From Massilia eburnea (GTDB lineage: Bacteria; Pseudomonadota; Gammaproteobacteria; Burkholderiales; Burkholderiaceae_D), in the NCBI RefSeq assembly GCF_009720745.1, contig NZ_WNKX01000001.1:248001-312000 (forward strand): a stretch of 64,000 nt of DNA, written 5' to 3'. Each line of letters starts with the position of its first letter. Position 1 is the first letter of the stretch. The notes beneath the pieces are model-generated. The model worked only from the letters and a program-made list of their open reading frames with translations, had not been told where the DNA came from and did no database searches. Of the stretch, positions 16,564-24,676 are shown piece by piece. Position numbers and translations under genes: made by a program.

Positions 16564-17061
16564 ATGAAATACCTCAGCGCTTACTCAGAACAGACACTTT
16601 CACAGGTCCGCCAGGTAATGGACCAGGGCCGCCTTGGCGAAGTGCTATTGCAACGTTATCCGAAAGCCCACGAAATCCGCAACGACCGTGCGCTGTACGA
16701 CTACGTCCAGGATTTGCGCAATGAGTTCCTGCGCAATGCGGCGCCGATCGACAAAGTGGCCTTCGACAGCAAGATCCACGTCATCAACCATGCGCTTGGC
16801 CTGCACACTTCTGTGTCACGCGTCCAGGGCGGCAAGCTGAAGGCCAAGCATGAAATCCGGGTCGCCACGATGTTCAGGGAAGTACCGCTGGAATTCCTGC
16901 GCATGATCGCGGTGCACGAACTGGCCCACGTCAAGGAAAAACAGCACGACAAGGCGTTCTACAAGCTGTGCACCTATATGGAGCCGAACTACCACCAGTA
17001 CGAGTTCGACACCCGCCTATACCTGACCCACCTCGACGCCTCAGGTAGCCGCCTTTGGTAG
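16564..17061 (+). CDS. YgjP-like metallopeptidase-domain protein
   Basis: 165 residues. The zinc motif HELAHVKEKQHDKAFY (about 118-133) with the following CTYMEPNYHQYE segment is the YgjP/DUF45 pattern, related to M48 peptidases. N-terminal helices contain VLLQRYPKAHEIRNDRALYDYV. E. coli YgjP has been linked to UTP pyrophosphatase activity, which conflicts with a peptidase label, so the reaction is left open. Its 3' end overlaps the convergent membrane-protein gene by 21 bp. Confidence 0.85.
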   Translation: MKYLSAYSEQTLSQVRQVMDQGRLGEVLLQRYPKAHEIRNDRALYDYVQDLRNEFLRNAAPIDKVAFDSKIHVINHALGLHTSVSRVQGGKLKAKHEIRVATMFREVPLEFLRMIAVHELAHVKEKQHDKAFYKLCTYMEPNYHQYEFDTRLYLTHLDASGSRLW

Positions 17062-17418
17062 CAACCTGGCGCAGAGAACGGCGATTTGCCGGCGCACACG
17101 CCAGAAATCGAAGCACATTCCCCCGAACGCAATCGGCACTGCTAGCCAAATAAGGGCCGGGTACCGGTAAAAGCAATAGCCGATCAGCGCTCCCATCACC
17201 ATCCGGAACAGCATATTAAATCCCGGGTGGGCGACGATAGCCCGATTGGCCGCCTGCACGATCGCAAATGCCTCGGCTTCGTCAAACCGTTTCAATTCTG
17301 GGCAAAATCGCCGGTAAAAGGGCAGCAGGTTGATCAACGGCTTCTTGCGAGGCCATTCCGCGCGCGCTTCGCGCAAAATGGCCTCCGCCCTGGCATCCGC
17401 CTCACGGTGATTCAGCAT
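17041..17418 (-). CDS. Hypothetical membrane protein
   Basis: 125 residues. A charged N-terminal half (HREADARAEAILREARAEWPRKK) precedes two closely spaced transmembrane helices (about 72-105: FRMVMGALIGYCFYRY, LIWLAVPIAFGGMCF) and a basic tail. I recognise no family. The start codon overlaps the end of the LOG-protein gene by 7 bp, so the two are translationally coupled within a TetR-LOG-membrane protein operon. Confidence 0.7.
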   Translation of the reverse strand: MLNHREADARAEAILREARAEWPRKKPLINLLPFYRRFCPELKRFDEAEAFAIVQAANRAIVAHPGFNMLFRMVMGALIGYCFYRYPALIWLAVPIAFGGMCFDFWRVRRQIAVLCARLLPKAAT

Positions 17419-17948
17419 TTGAGGCTTTGCACCAGGGCCATTGGCGATGCGTTCACACGCACCAGCGCCGCGTGCTGTGGCTTGATAAAGCCCTGGTCGC
17501 GGGCGTGCTCGATGAAGCCAATCAGCTTGTCGTAGAAACCATCGACGTTCAGCAACCCGACCGGCTTGCTATGGATGCCTAGCTGCGACCAGGTCAGCAT
17601 CTCGAACAATTCTTCCAGCGTGCCCATGCCGCCCGGCATGGCGATAAAGCCGTCCGACAGCTGCGCCATCATGGCTTTGCGTTCATGCATGTCCTTGACG
17701 ATGAACTGGCGCGTCAGGCCCGTATGGCCCACTTCGCGCTCCACCAGCGCGTTCGGGATTACGCCGGTCACTTCGCCGCCGAGACGCAGCACTTCGTCAG
17801 CAATCACGCCCATCAGGCCCACATTGCCGCCGCCGTACACGAGGGCCAGGTTCTGCTCCACCAGCGCCGCGGCCAAGGCGCGCGCCTGTTCCGCGTAGCG
17901 CGGGGAGGCGCCGGCATTGGCGCCGCAATACACGCAAATCGATTTCAT
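17412..17948 (-). CDS. LOG family protein (TIGR00730 Rossmann fold)
   Basis: 178 residues. It begins MKSICVYCGANAGASPRYAE and contains the LOG hallmark PGGMGTLEELFEMLTWSQLG together with YGGGNVGLMG. LOG enzymes hydrolyse cytokinin riboside 5'-monophosphates or related nucleoside monophosphates to the free base and ribose 5-phosphate. Many bacterial homologues are labelled lysine decarboxylase in error. The gene overlaps the TetR gene by 4 bp, so it is probably controlled by it. Confidence 0.92.
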   Translation of the reverse strand: MKSICVYCGANAGASPRYAEQARALAAALVEQNLALVYGGGNVGLMGVIADEVLRLGGEVTGVIPNALVEREVGHTGLTRQFIVKDMHERKAMMAQLSDGFIAMPGGMGTLEELFEMLTWSQLGIHSKPVGLLNVDGFYDKLIGFIEHARDQGFIKPQHAALVRVNASPMALVQSLKC

Positions 17949-18610
17949 TTGAGCTTCTTCAGGTATTCTTCGGACAGTTTCTGGAACAGCAGGCTGGTTT
18001 CGCCGCGCAGGTAGGGCCCGATCTGGGACAGCACCTGGTAGCAGCCGCGCGCCAGCGCGTCAGCCATCGATTGCTGTTCGGAGTATTTGCGCGGGTTGCG
18101 CACGTATTCGTAAGACAGCCAGTATGTCGCCACCACCACCATATTCACCGACATCGCATCGATCGCCATGTCGCTCGCCTCCAGCGAAGCTTCGCTGCGC
18201 AAGTCCAGGCAAAGATTGCGCGCCACCTTGATCTTGTGGGCCAGCAGCTCCTTGAATTCCAGTTCCAGCTTGCGGTTGCGCGACAGCAGGTCGTTCAGGT
18301 CGCGGTAGAAGAAGCGGTAGCGCCAGATCAGCTCAAACATCAGATGCAGGTACAGCCACACGTCCTCGATATTCGAACGGCGCCCGCTCGGCACCTGCAG
18401 CATGCGCTCCGCTTCGGCCTTGAACTGGACGAAGATGGAATTGACGATATCGTCCTTGTTCCGGAAATGGTAATAGAGGTTCCCCGGGGAGATATTCATC
18501 TCCTCGGCGATAACGGTGGTCGTGATATTGGGCTCGCCGAACTCGTTGAACAAGCGCAGCGAGAGTTCCAGGATGCGTTCGCGGGTTCGTCTTGGCGCTT
18601 TTTGTAGCAT
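17945..18610 (-). CDS. TetR/AcrR family transcriptional regulator
   Basis: 221 residues. The N-terminal helix-turn-helix (about 10-60) reads RERILELSLRLFNEFGEPNITTTVIAEEMNISPGNLYYHFRNKDDIV, a canonical TetR_N domain. The long C-terminal ligand domain is not assignable. It is the first gene of an operon with the LOG protein and a small membrane protein, with 4 bp overlap. The phasin-like gene lies upstream on the same strand, which recalls TetR regulators near polyhydroxyalkanoate genes, but that link is only positional. Confidence 0.9.
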   Translation of the reverse strand: MLQKAPRRTRERILELSLRLFNEFGEPNITTTVIAEEMNISPGNLYYHFRNKDDIVNSIFVQFKAEAERMLQVPSGRRSNIEDVWLYLHLMFELIWRYRFFYRDLNDLLSRNRKLELEFKELLAHKIKVARNLCLDLRSEASLEASDMAIDAMSVNMVVVATYWLSYEYVRNPRKYSEQQSMADALARGCYQVLSQIGPYLRGETSLLFQKLSEEYLKKLK

Positions 18611-18667
18611 AACAGGGGCTCTATTGATTCCCCTGCAAGGATATCACTATTAGAACTTTTCCAGAAG

Positions 18668-19015
18668 TTACGCTTTTTTGGTTGTGGCCTTTTTGACGGG
18701 CTTTTTCACCAAAGCCTTCAATTCCTCGACCTGGCGGCTCAATTCGTCGACCCGGTCGATCAGGGCGTTGATGTCCTGCCGCATCGGCACGCCGATCGAT
18801 TCGAGCGCCCGCGTGACGCGTTCTTCGAATACCTTCTCCAGCGAATTGACGGTTTCGCGCACATGGCCGATGCGGTCGCCCTCCACCGCGCGGGCACGTT
18901 TTTGCAGGTCGCTGAAGGCGCCCAGGCCCGCCTTCCAGATTTCCTGCGCCGACTCGCGGACGGCCTTGGTCAGCCGTTCTTCGCTCTCCTCAAAAGACTT
19001 CGCTTTCTTACCCAT
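18668..19015 (-). CDS. Phasin-like polyhydroxyalkanoate granule-associated protein
   Basis: 115 residues from ATG 19015, which has AGGAG eight bases upstream; an in-frame ATG six codons earlier (19033) contains that ribosome site and is rejected. The protein is almost all helix (ESAQEIWKAGLGAFSDLQKRARAVE, VNSLEKVFEERVTRALESIGVP) and ends in a lysine/threonine-rich KKPVKKATTKKA tail, as in the PhaF/PhaI-type PF05597 family. These proteins coat PHA granules, and basic tails can bind DNA. No PHA synthase lies in the window. Confidence 0.85.
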   Translation of the reverse strand: MGKKAKSFEESEERLTKAVRESAQEIWKAGLGAFSDLQKRARAVEGDRIGHVRETVNSLEKVFEERVTRALESIGVPMRQDINALIDRVDELSRQVEELKALVKKPVKKATTKKA

Positions 19016-19076
19016 GGCGGCGGCTCCTGTCATTATTGTGGGGCCATTGTATGCCGCACACGCTAGACACAGGCTT

Positions 19077-22000
19077 CTAATTGAGGTACTGCGGCGCCCT
19101 CAGTTGCGAATGCAGGCGGAAGCCTTCGCGGATATTTTCGCGCAATACCGCGCCCTTCCACGGCTTGGTGTAGAAGCGGTCGATGGCGCCGTGGTTGATG
19201 GCGGCCATGATCGGCGTCAGGTCGGCGTAGGCCGACAGCATGATGCGGAAGGTGTCTGGCGCCAGGTTCTTGACCCGCTCCATGAATTCCGTCCCCGTCA
19301 TCATCGGCATGCACTGGTCGCACAGGATGACCTGCACGCGGTGGCGCGCCAGCACGTCGAAGCCCTCGGCCGCCGTCTGCGCCGTCAGGATGCGGTAGCC
19401 GTCCTGCGCCAGGAAGTCGCTCAGCACGTCCAGCATGAAGGCGTCGTCATCGACAATCAGCAAGGTTTGCTGGTCGACGATGTTCTCGTCCGTCGGCGCC
19501 TGCAGGTGGCGGCCTTCGCGCAGCATCTGCACGAAATCGCCCTCCGCCAGCGGGCGGCTGAAATAATAGCCCTGCATTTCGTCGCAATCGTGGCGCCGCA
19601 GGTAGGACAGCTGGGCATCTTTTTCCACGCCCTCCGCAATCACCTTCAGCTTCAGGCTGTGCGCCATATTGATAATGGCCAGCACAATCGCCGCATCGTC
19701 CGGGTTGCTGGTCACTTCGCGCACGAAGGCGATGTCGATCTTCAGCTTGTCGATCGGGAAGCGCTTCAGGTAGGCCAGCGAGGAGTAGCCCGTGCCGAAA
19801 TCGTCGATCGAGATCTTCACGCCCAGCGCCTTCAGGTTCTGCAGCACGGTGATGGTTTCTTCCGCGTTCGACATCAGCGAGCTTTCCGTCAGTTCGAGCT
19901 CCAGCAATTCAGGCGCAATATCGTTCTCCTTGATGGCCTGCATCACCTCCTCTTCCAGGCCGCCGACGAAGAACTGGATGCCGGACACGTTCACCGACAG
20001 GTGGACCGCGCCAACATGGTTCTTGCCCCACTCCGCAATCTTGCGGCAGGATTCGTGGATCACCCAGCTGCCCACGCGCACGATCAGGCCCGTCTCCTCC
20101 AGCAGCGGGATGAATACCGCCGGCGATACCAGGCCATGCCCCGGCCGCTCCCAGCGCAGCAGCACCTCGGCGCCGCTGATGCGGCCCGACGAAATATGCA
20201 CCTTGGGCTGGTAGTACAGCCGGAATTCATTATTGTCGATGGCGCGGCGCAGCGCGTTTTCCATGTCCAGCCGCGCCAGCGATTGCGCATTCATCTCCGC
20301 CGTGAAGAAGCGGAAGGCGTCGCGGCCAGCCTCCTTGGCCCGGTACATCGCCGTATCGGCATACTGGATCAGGGTATCGGGATCGCTGCCATCGTCCGGG
20401 AAGACGGAAATGCCGATGCTGGCCGTCACCGTCACCTCATGCCCCTTCAGGTCGAAGGGCTGGCGCATCGCGTCGCGGATCTTGTCCACCACCGCGATGG
20501 CGTTCTGCGCCCCTTCCGGCAGCATCAGGATCGCCGCGAACTCGTCGCCGCCGAAGCGCCCGATGGTGTCGCGCACGCGCAGGCATTCCACCAGGCGGCT
20601 GGAGAACTGCCGCAGCAGCTCGTCGCCGATGGTATGGCCCAGCGTATCGTTGATGTTCTTGAAGCGGTCCATGTCCAGGAACAGCACCGCCAGCGCCCAG
20701 TTATGCTCGGCCGCCTGTTTCAGCGACAGCATCAGCGAGTCATAGAACTGGCTGCGGTTCGGCAGCCCGGTCAGCGTATCGAAGTGGGCCAGCTTGAGCA
20801 GCCGGCGCTCGGCCTCCTTGCGCTCGGTGATATCGCGCGCCACCGCCACCAGGATCCAGTTCTGGCCCGAGCGCAGGGTGCGCCGCTGAACTTCCACCGA
20901 CAACGGCGTGCCGTCCTTGCACTCGAGCAGAAGCTCCGCCATCGCCCCGCTCTGGTCGCCCGCCAGCAGCTTGTCATACAAATCCTGCAGCGGCTGCAGG
21001 CCCGCGTCGGAATCGCGGTCCGGTCCCACTTTCAGGAATTCTTCGCGTGCAAAGCCCAGCATGCGGCAGGCTGTCACGTTCACGTCGATGAAACAGGAAT
21101 TGGCGCGATCGACCAGGAAGATCGCATCGGCCGTCGCATCCATCGCCAGCCGGAAGCGGCGCAAGTCCTCGTCCAGGCGGATGCGCGCATTCATGTCCAG
21201 CTGCAGCTGCGCATGGTGGCGGCTGATTTCCTCATACAGCAGCAGGTTTTCATAAGCGACCGAAATCTGCGCCGCCACCGTCACCGCCACCCTTTCGTCG
21301 ACTTCGTTGAATTCGTCGGCGCCCAGCTTGTCCACCAGGTACAGCCAGCCGTGCACGCGCTCGCGCGAGGCGATCGGCACGCCGAGGAAGGAATGCACCT
21401 GCGGATGTGCTGCCGGCAGGCCGATTTCGCGCGGGTCGCCGCCCAGGCGGCTCATGCGCACCGGCTGCCGCTGTTTCAGCAGGCTGTCCAGGATACCGGC
21501 GCGCCCCTGGCTGGCCACCACGCGCGCCTGTTCGCCCACCCCGCAGGAAGCAAAATAGCTGGTTTCGTTCGCGTCCTGCTCCAGCACACCGATGCAGGCG
21601 AAACGCGACACGCAGATATTCTGCGCCACCCGCACGCCGATCTCGATCAGGCCCTGCGCATCGCGTTCGGCGCCAAGCTCGATACCCAGTTCGATCAGCG
21701 CCGTCAAGCGCAGGCTGACCGCCTGCAGGCTGGAGAGGGAGCGCGAGAGGCGCTCCGTCATCTGGTTCAGGTGTTCCGGCTCGCCTTCGTGCGCTTCGCC
21801 GTTGTTGGCGATGCGGGTAATCAGCTGGCTGCTCGATTCCAGTTCATCGATATACTCGGCGACCTTGTGCTCGATGTCGAACAGTCGTCCCTGGCTGGGC
21901 GGCTCCGGCGCAAACGCCGGCAGTGTTTCGGCCTGCTCCGCCATGCCCAGCGCCTCGTGCACCGTTTTCAGGATCACGTCCGGATCGGAAGGCTTGGGCA

Positions 22001-22700
22001 GCACCCAGCGCACGCCGCAAGCCTCGGCCACCGCCATCGCTTCACGCTCACGGTAGGTCGCTGTGTAGAAAATGATCGGCACGTCCGCCAGTTCCGGCTT
22101 GCTGCGGATGCGGTTGACGAACTCATAGCCATCCATATTGGGCATCAGGATGTCGGAGATGACCAGGTCCGGCTTCTCCGTTTCCATGACTTTCAGGCCT
22201 TCCATGCCGCTCGACGCTTCCAGCAGGCGGTGGCCGCTGTAGCCTAGAAGCGTCATCAGGAACTCCCGGTTCAGCACGTGGTCATCGACGATCAGGATCG
22301 TCGCGATGTCGTTCTCATCCCGGGGCGACATCTCCCCTGGCAAAAAAGACTCGATTTGCGAGACAAAGGTGTCCGGTTCGATCGGTTTGCCGATGTAGCC
22401 GTCGAAGCCTGCGGCCAGCAGCTTTTCACGGTCGCCCACCATGGCCAGCGCCGTCACGGCCAGCGCCGGGATGTCTTTCAGGTTGGGATCCTGCTTCAGT
22501 TGCGCCACCACGCCGTAGCCATCGAGCTTGGGCAGGTGCACGTCGCAGATAATCAGGTCGGGTACCTCGCGGCGCGCGACGTCCACACCTTCCTCGCCGT
22601 TATGGGCGAGCAGGGGCTGGTAGCCGAATGCGCGGAGCAGGTACACCATCAGCTCCATATTGGTGGGATTGTCTTCGATGATGAGGATGCGTGCTGACAT
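19077..22700 (-). CDS. Hybrid REC-REC-GAF-PAS-GGDEF-EAL-REC c-di-GMP signalling protein
   Basis: 1207 residues from ATG 22700 (AGGAG five bases upstream). Domains in order, roughly: receiver 1 (4-120, phospho-Asp 53 in ICDVHLPKLDG), receiver 2 (133-260, ISDILMPNMDG), GAF (330-480), PAS (500-620), GGDEF (640-800), EAL (815-1055) and receiver 3 (1075-1200, LCDQCMPMMTG). The cyclase has RFGGDEF and an RVRD product-inhibition site five residues before it. The phosphodiesterase has EVL in place of EAL but keeps DDFGTGYSSLAYLKRFPIDKLKID. Both activities may be intact. A kinase gene with PAS and HisKA domains lies 35 bp upstream on the same strand. Confidence 0.93.
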   Translation of the reverse strand: MSARILIIEDNPTNMELMVYLLRAFGYQPLLAHNGEEGVDVARREVPDLIICDVHLPKLDGYGVVAQLKQDPNLKDIPALAVTALAMVGDREKLLAAGFDGYIGKPIEPDTFVSQIESFLPGEMSPRDENDIATILIVDDHVLNREFLMTLLGYSGHRLLEASSGMEGLKVMETEKPDLVISDILMPNMDGYEFVNRIRSKPELADVPIIFYTATYREREAMAVAEACGVRWVLPKPSDPDVILKTVHEALGMAEQAETLPAFAPEPPSQGRLFDIEHKVAEYIDELESSSQLITRIANNGEAHEGEPEHLNQMTERLSRSLSSLQAVSLRLTALIELGIELGAERDAQGLIEIGVRVAQNICVSRFACIGVLEQDANETSYFASCGVGEQARVVASQGRAGILDSLLKQRQPVRMSRLGGDPREIGLPAAHPQVHSFLGVPIASRERVHGWLYLVDKLGADEFNEVDERVAVTVAAQISVAYENLLLYEEISRHHAQLQLDMNARIRLDEDLRRFRLAMDATADAIFLVDRANSCFIDVNVTACRMLGFAREEFLKVGPDRDSDAGLQPLQDLYDKLLAGDQSGAMAELLLECKDGTPLSVEVQRRTLRSGQNWILVAVARDITERKEAERRLLKLAHFDTLTGLPNRSQFYDSLMLSLKQAAEHNWALAVLFLDMDRFKNINDTLGHTIGDELLRQFSSRLVECLRVRDTIGRFGGDEFAAILMLPEGAQNAIAVVDKIRDAMRQPFDLKGHEVTVTASIGISVFPDDGSDPDTLIQYADTAMYRAKEAGRDAFRFFTAEMNAQSLARLDMENALRRAIDNNEFRLYYQPKVHISSGRISGAEVLLRWERPGHGLVSPAVFIPLLEETGLIVRVGSWVIHESCRKIAEWGKNHVGAVHLSVNVSGIQFFVGGLEEEVMQAIKENDIAPELLELELTESSLMSNAEETITVLQNLKALGVKISIDDFGTGYSSLAYLKRFPIDKLKIDIAFVREVTSNPDDAAIVLAIINMAHSLKLKVIAEGVEKDAQLSYLRRHDCDEMQGYYFSRPLAEGDFVQMLREGRHLQAPTDENIVDQQTLLIVDDDAFMLDVLSDFLAQDGYRILTAQTAAEGFDVLARHRVQVILCDQCMPMMTGTEFMERVKNLAPDTFRIMLSAYADLTPIMAAINHGAIDRFYTKPWKGAVLRENIREGFRLHSQLRAPQYLN

Positions 22701-22735
22701 TGGTACTCCTGTCACTGTGTCGCCTCTAGTATCCG

Positions 22736-23710
22736 CTATTCCAGCGGCAGTGTGAGCACAAAAATGCTGCCATTACCCGGTTTATCGACATACCGGATCG
22801 ATCCGTTCAACAAAGTGGCCAGTTTCTGGCTCAAGCGAATACCCAGCTGCTGCATGATATCGTCGGTGACGCCGTTCCCGGTAGCGCCGATACTGACTTG
22901 CACCGCCGGCCTGCCCTCCGCCATGCCGCGTTCCAAGGCGATACTGATTTCGCCCTGCTCGGTACATTTGATCGCATTATTCATCAGGTTCGAGAGGATC
23001 TGCTGCAAGGCGCGGCGGTCGGTGCGCGACACCACCGCCTGCGGCGGCGCGCGAAAATGCAGCACCAGGCCCTTATCCCTGGCCTGCGGCCGGAACACCA
23101 GCGCCAGCTCTTCGACGATGGCGCGGAAGTTGACCGGTTCCGGGTGCAGCGCCACCTTGCCCGAAGTGACTTTCGCAAAGTCCAGCAAGTCGTTGATCAG
23201 TGACAGCAAGTGGCGCGCGCTCGCTTGCACGGTGCGCAGCTGCTTGTCCTGGTCGGCGTTCAAAGGCCCCGGCAGTTGCATCAACAGTGTTCCCGTGAAG
23301 CCGATTATGGCATTCAGGGGCGTACGTAATTCATGCGACATGCTCGCCAGGAAGCGCTCTTTGGCCTGGCCGGCCTTGGCCAGTTCGCTGATGTCGCGCA
23401 CCGCATGCAGCGCCAGCGCGCCATGGGCGCCGCGGATGGTGCTGGCCTTCACGTCAGCCGGAAAGCTTTCGCCATCCTTGCGCTTGCCATGCGGCTCCGG
23501 CATGTTGGGCAGCACCGCTTCCAGCGCCATGCCCTGCAATTCCCCCGGCAGGTAGCCGAACAAATCTTCCGCCAGGCGGTTGGCCAGCACGATCCGGCCA
23601 AATGCATTGGCCATCACGATGGCGTCCGGCATGGACTCAAGCAGGCTGCCGAAGCGCTGTTCGGCATCCGCTGTGTCCGCATGATCGATCTTGCCGAAGT
23701 CTGTCGCCAT
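22736..23710 (-). CDS. PAS sensor histidine kinase with a degenerate ATPase domain
   Basis: 324 residues, cytoplasmic. A PAS domain (about 20-110) precedes a HisKA domain with FLASMSHELRTPLNAIIGF (His126). The ATPase domain starts normally (N-box NLMNNAIKCTEQGEI), but then reads IGATGNGVTDDIMQQLG where a D-x-G-x-G box is expected, and lacks the F-box and the GTGLGL box before the final GNGSIFVLTLP. ATP binding may be impaired, so it could act mainly as a phosphatase or scaffold. It probably feeds the receivers of the neighbouring GGDEF-EAL protein. Confidence 0.87.
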   Translation of the reverse strand: MATDFGKIDHADTADAEQRFGSLLESMPDAIVMANAFGRIVLANRLAEDLFGYLPGELQGMALEAVLPNMPEPHGKRKDGESFPADVKASTIRGAHGALALHAVRDISELAKAGQAKERFLASMSHELRTPLNAIIGFTGTLLMQLPGPLNADQDKQLRTVQASARHLLSLINDLLDFAKVTSGKVALHPEPVNFRAIVEELALVFRPQARDKGLVLHFRAPPQAVVSRTDRRALQQILSNLMNNAIKCTEQGEISIALERGMAEGRPAVQVSIGATGNGVTDDIMQQLGIRLSQKLATLLNGSIRYVDKPGNGSIFVLTLPLE

Positions 23711-23785
23711 CGCCCTGCTTTCTAAATGATACTCACAGATTCACGTAGAGAATTGCAGCGTTTCTTGCTTGGCCTCAAGGCAAGT

Positions 23786-24673
23786 CTAAGTGATCGCCAT
23801 AATCTCCGCAAGAATGTGCTTGGCGATATCGGGGTGGCGGCCCATGGCGACGTGGCCGACGCCGGGCAGTGCGATATTGCGGGCGCCGGGCAAATGGCAG
23901 GAATCCTGCGGTGCGATGATGTTGTCGTGCCAGGAGTAGATAGAAGTAATCAGGCGGCGCTGCGCGCGGTCGTCGGCATCGAGCTGCGCCAGCCAGTCCC
24001 CGTTGCGCCGCATCTGGCGCGCGTTATGGCCCGGTCCCATGTGCGCCAGGTCGGTGCCGTAGTGCGGCGTGCCGAGAGTGATGATGCGCGCCACATGGTC
24101 CGTACCAAAACGGCGCAGCCAGGCGCGCGCCACCAGGCCGCCCATGCTGTGCGCCACGATGATGACTTTCTCGCTGCGGCTGGCGGCCAGCAAGGCCTGC
24201 ACCGCCTGCTCAAGCTGCACGGCAAAATCCTCGATATCGCCGAACACAGGTTCCAGGTCGACCGTTGCATGGCTGTAGCCTTGCGCTTCCAGTTGCGCTG
24301 ACAGGTGCACCCAGAAGCCGCCGTTGGCGCCATAGCCGTGCACCATCAGCACCGGATAACCGCGCGGCGCGCCGGCCAGGTGCATGCGCGGGCGGTGCCG
24401 CAGCATATGCCAGGACGTCGCCGCCATGGTCGACGCAAACTCGTGAAAGAACAGCTGCAAGTGCTGCAGCCGGCCCAGTTGCGCGTGTTCCGGCACCGGC
24501 CGCAACGTCATGCGGAAGTTATTCGCCGTGATGGCCATCCGTACCAACATTACAACGATTGCCGCCAGCAGCAGCGCTACATCGGCCGGCAGCAGGCGCG
24601 CGAAAGCCCATGCGATGACGATCGCGCTGGCCACTTGCAGAGCCATGATCAGCATCAGCATGCGCTTTACCAT
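23786..24673 (-). CDS. Membrane-anchored lipase-like alpha/beta hydrolase
   Basis: 295 residues. Two hydrophobic helices span about 3-50. The hydrolase core has the oxyanion segment LMVHGYGANGGFWVHL, the nucleophile elbow IIVAHSMGGLVARAWL and the lipase-type TLGTPHYGTDLAHMGPG. The catalytic His is likely in LPGVGHVAMG. This is the LipA/PGAP1-like triacylglycerol lipase type. It starts 3 bp after the GMC oxidoreductase stop codon, in an operon with it and its Tat partner. Confidence 0.88.
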   Translation of the reverse strand: MVKRMLMLIMALQVASAIVIAWAFARLLPADVALLLAAIVVMLVRMAITANNFRMTLRPVPEHAQLGRLQHLQLFFHEFASTMAATSWHMLRHRPRMHLAGAPRGYPVLMVHGYGANGGFWVHLSAQLEAQGYSHATVDLEPVFGDIEDFAVQLEQAVQALLAASRSEKVIIVAHSMGGLVARAWLRRFGTDHVARIITLGTPHYGTDLAHMGPGHNARQMRRNGDWLAQLDADDRAQRRLITSIYSWHDNIIAPQDSCHLPGARNIALPGVGHVAMGRHPDIAKHILAEIMAIT

Positions 24674-24676
24674 TGG

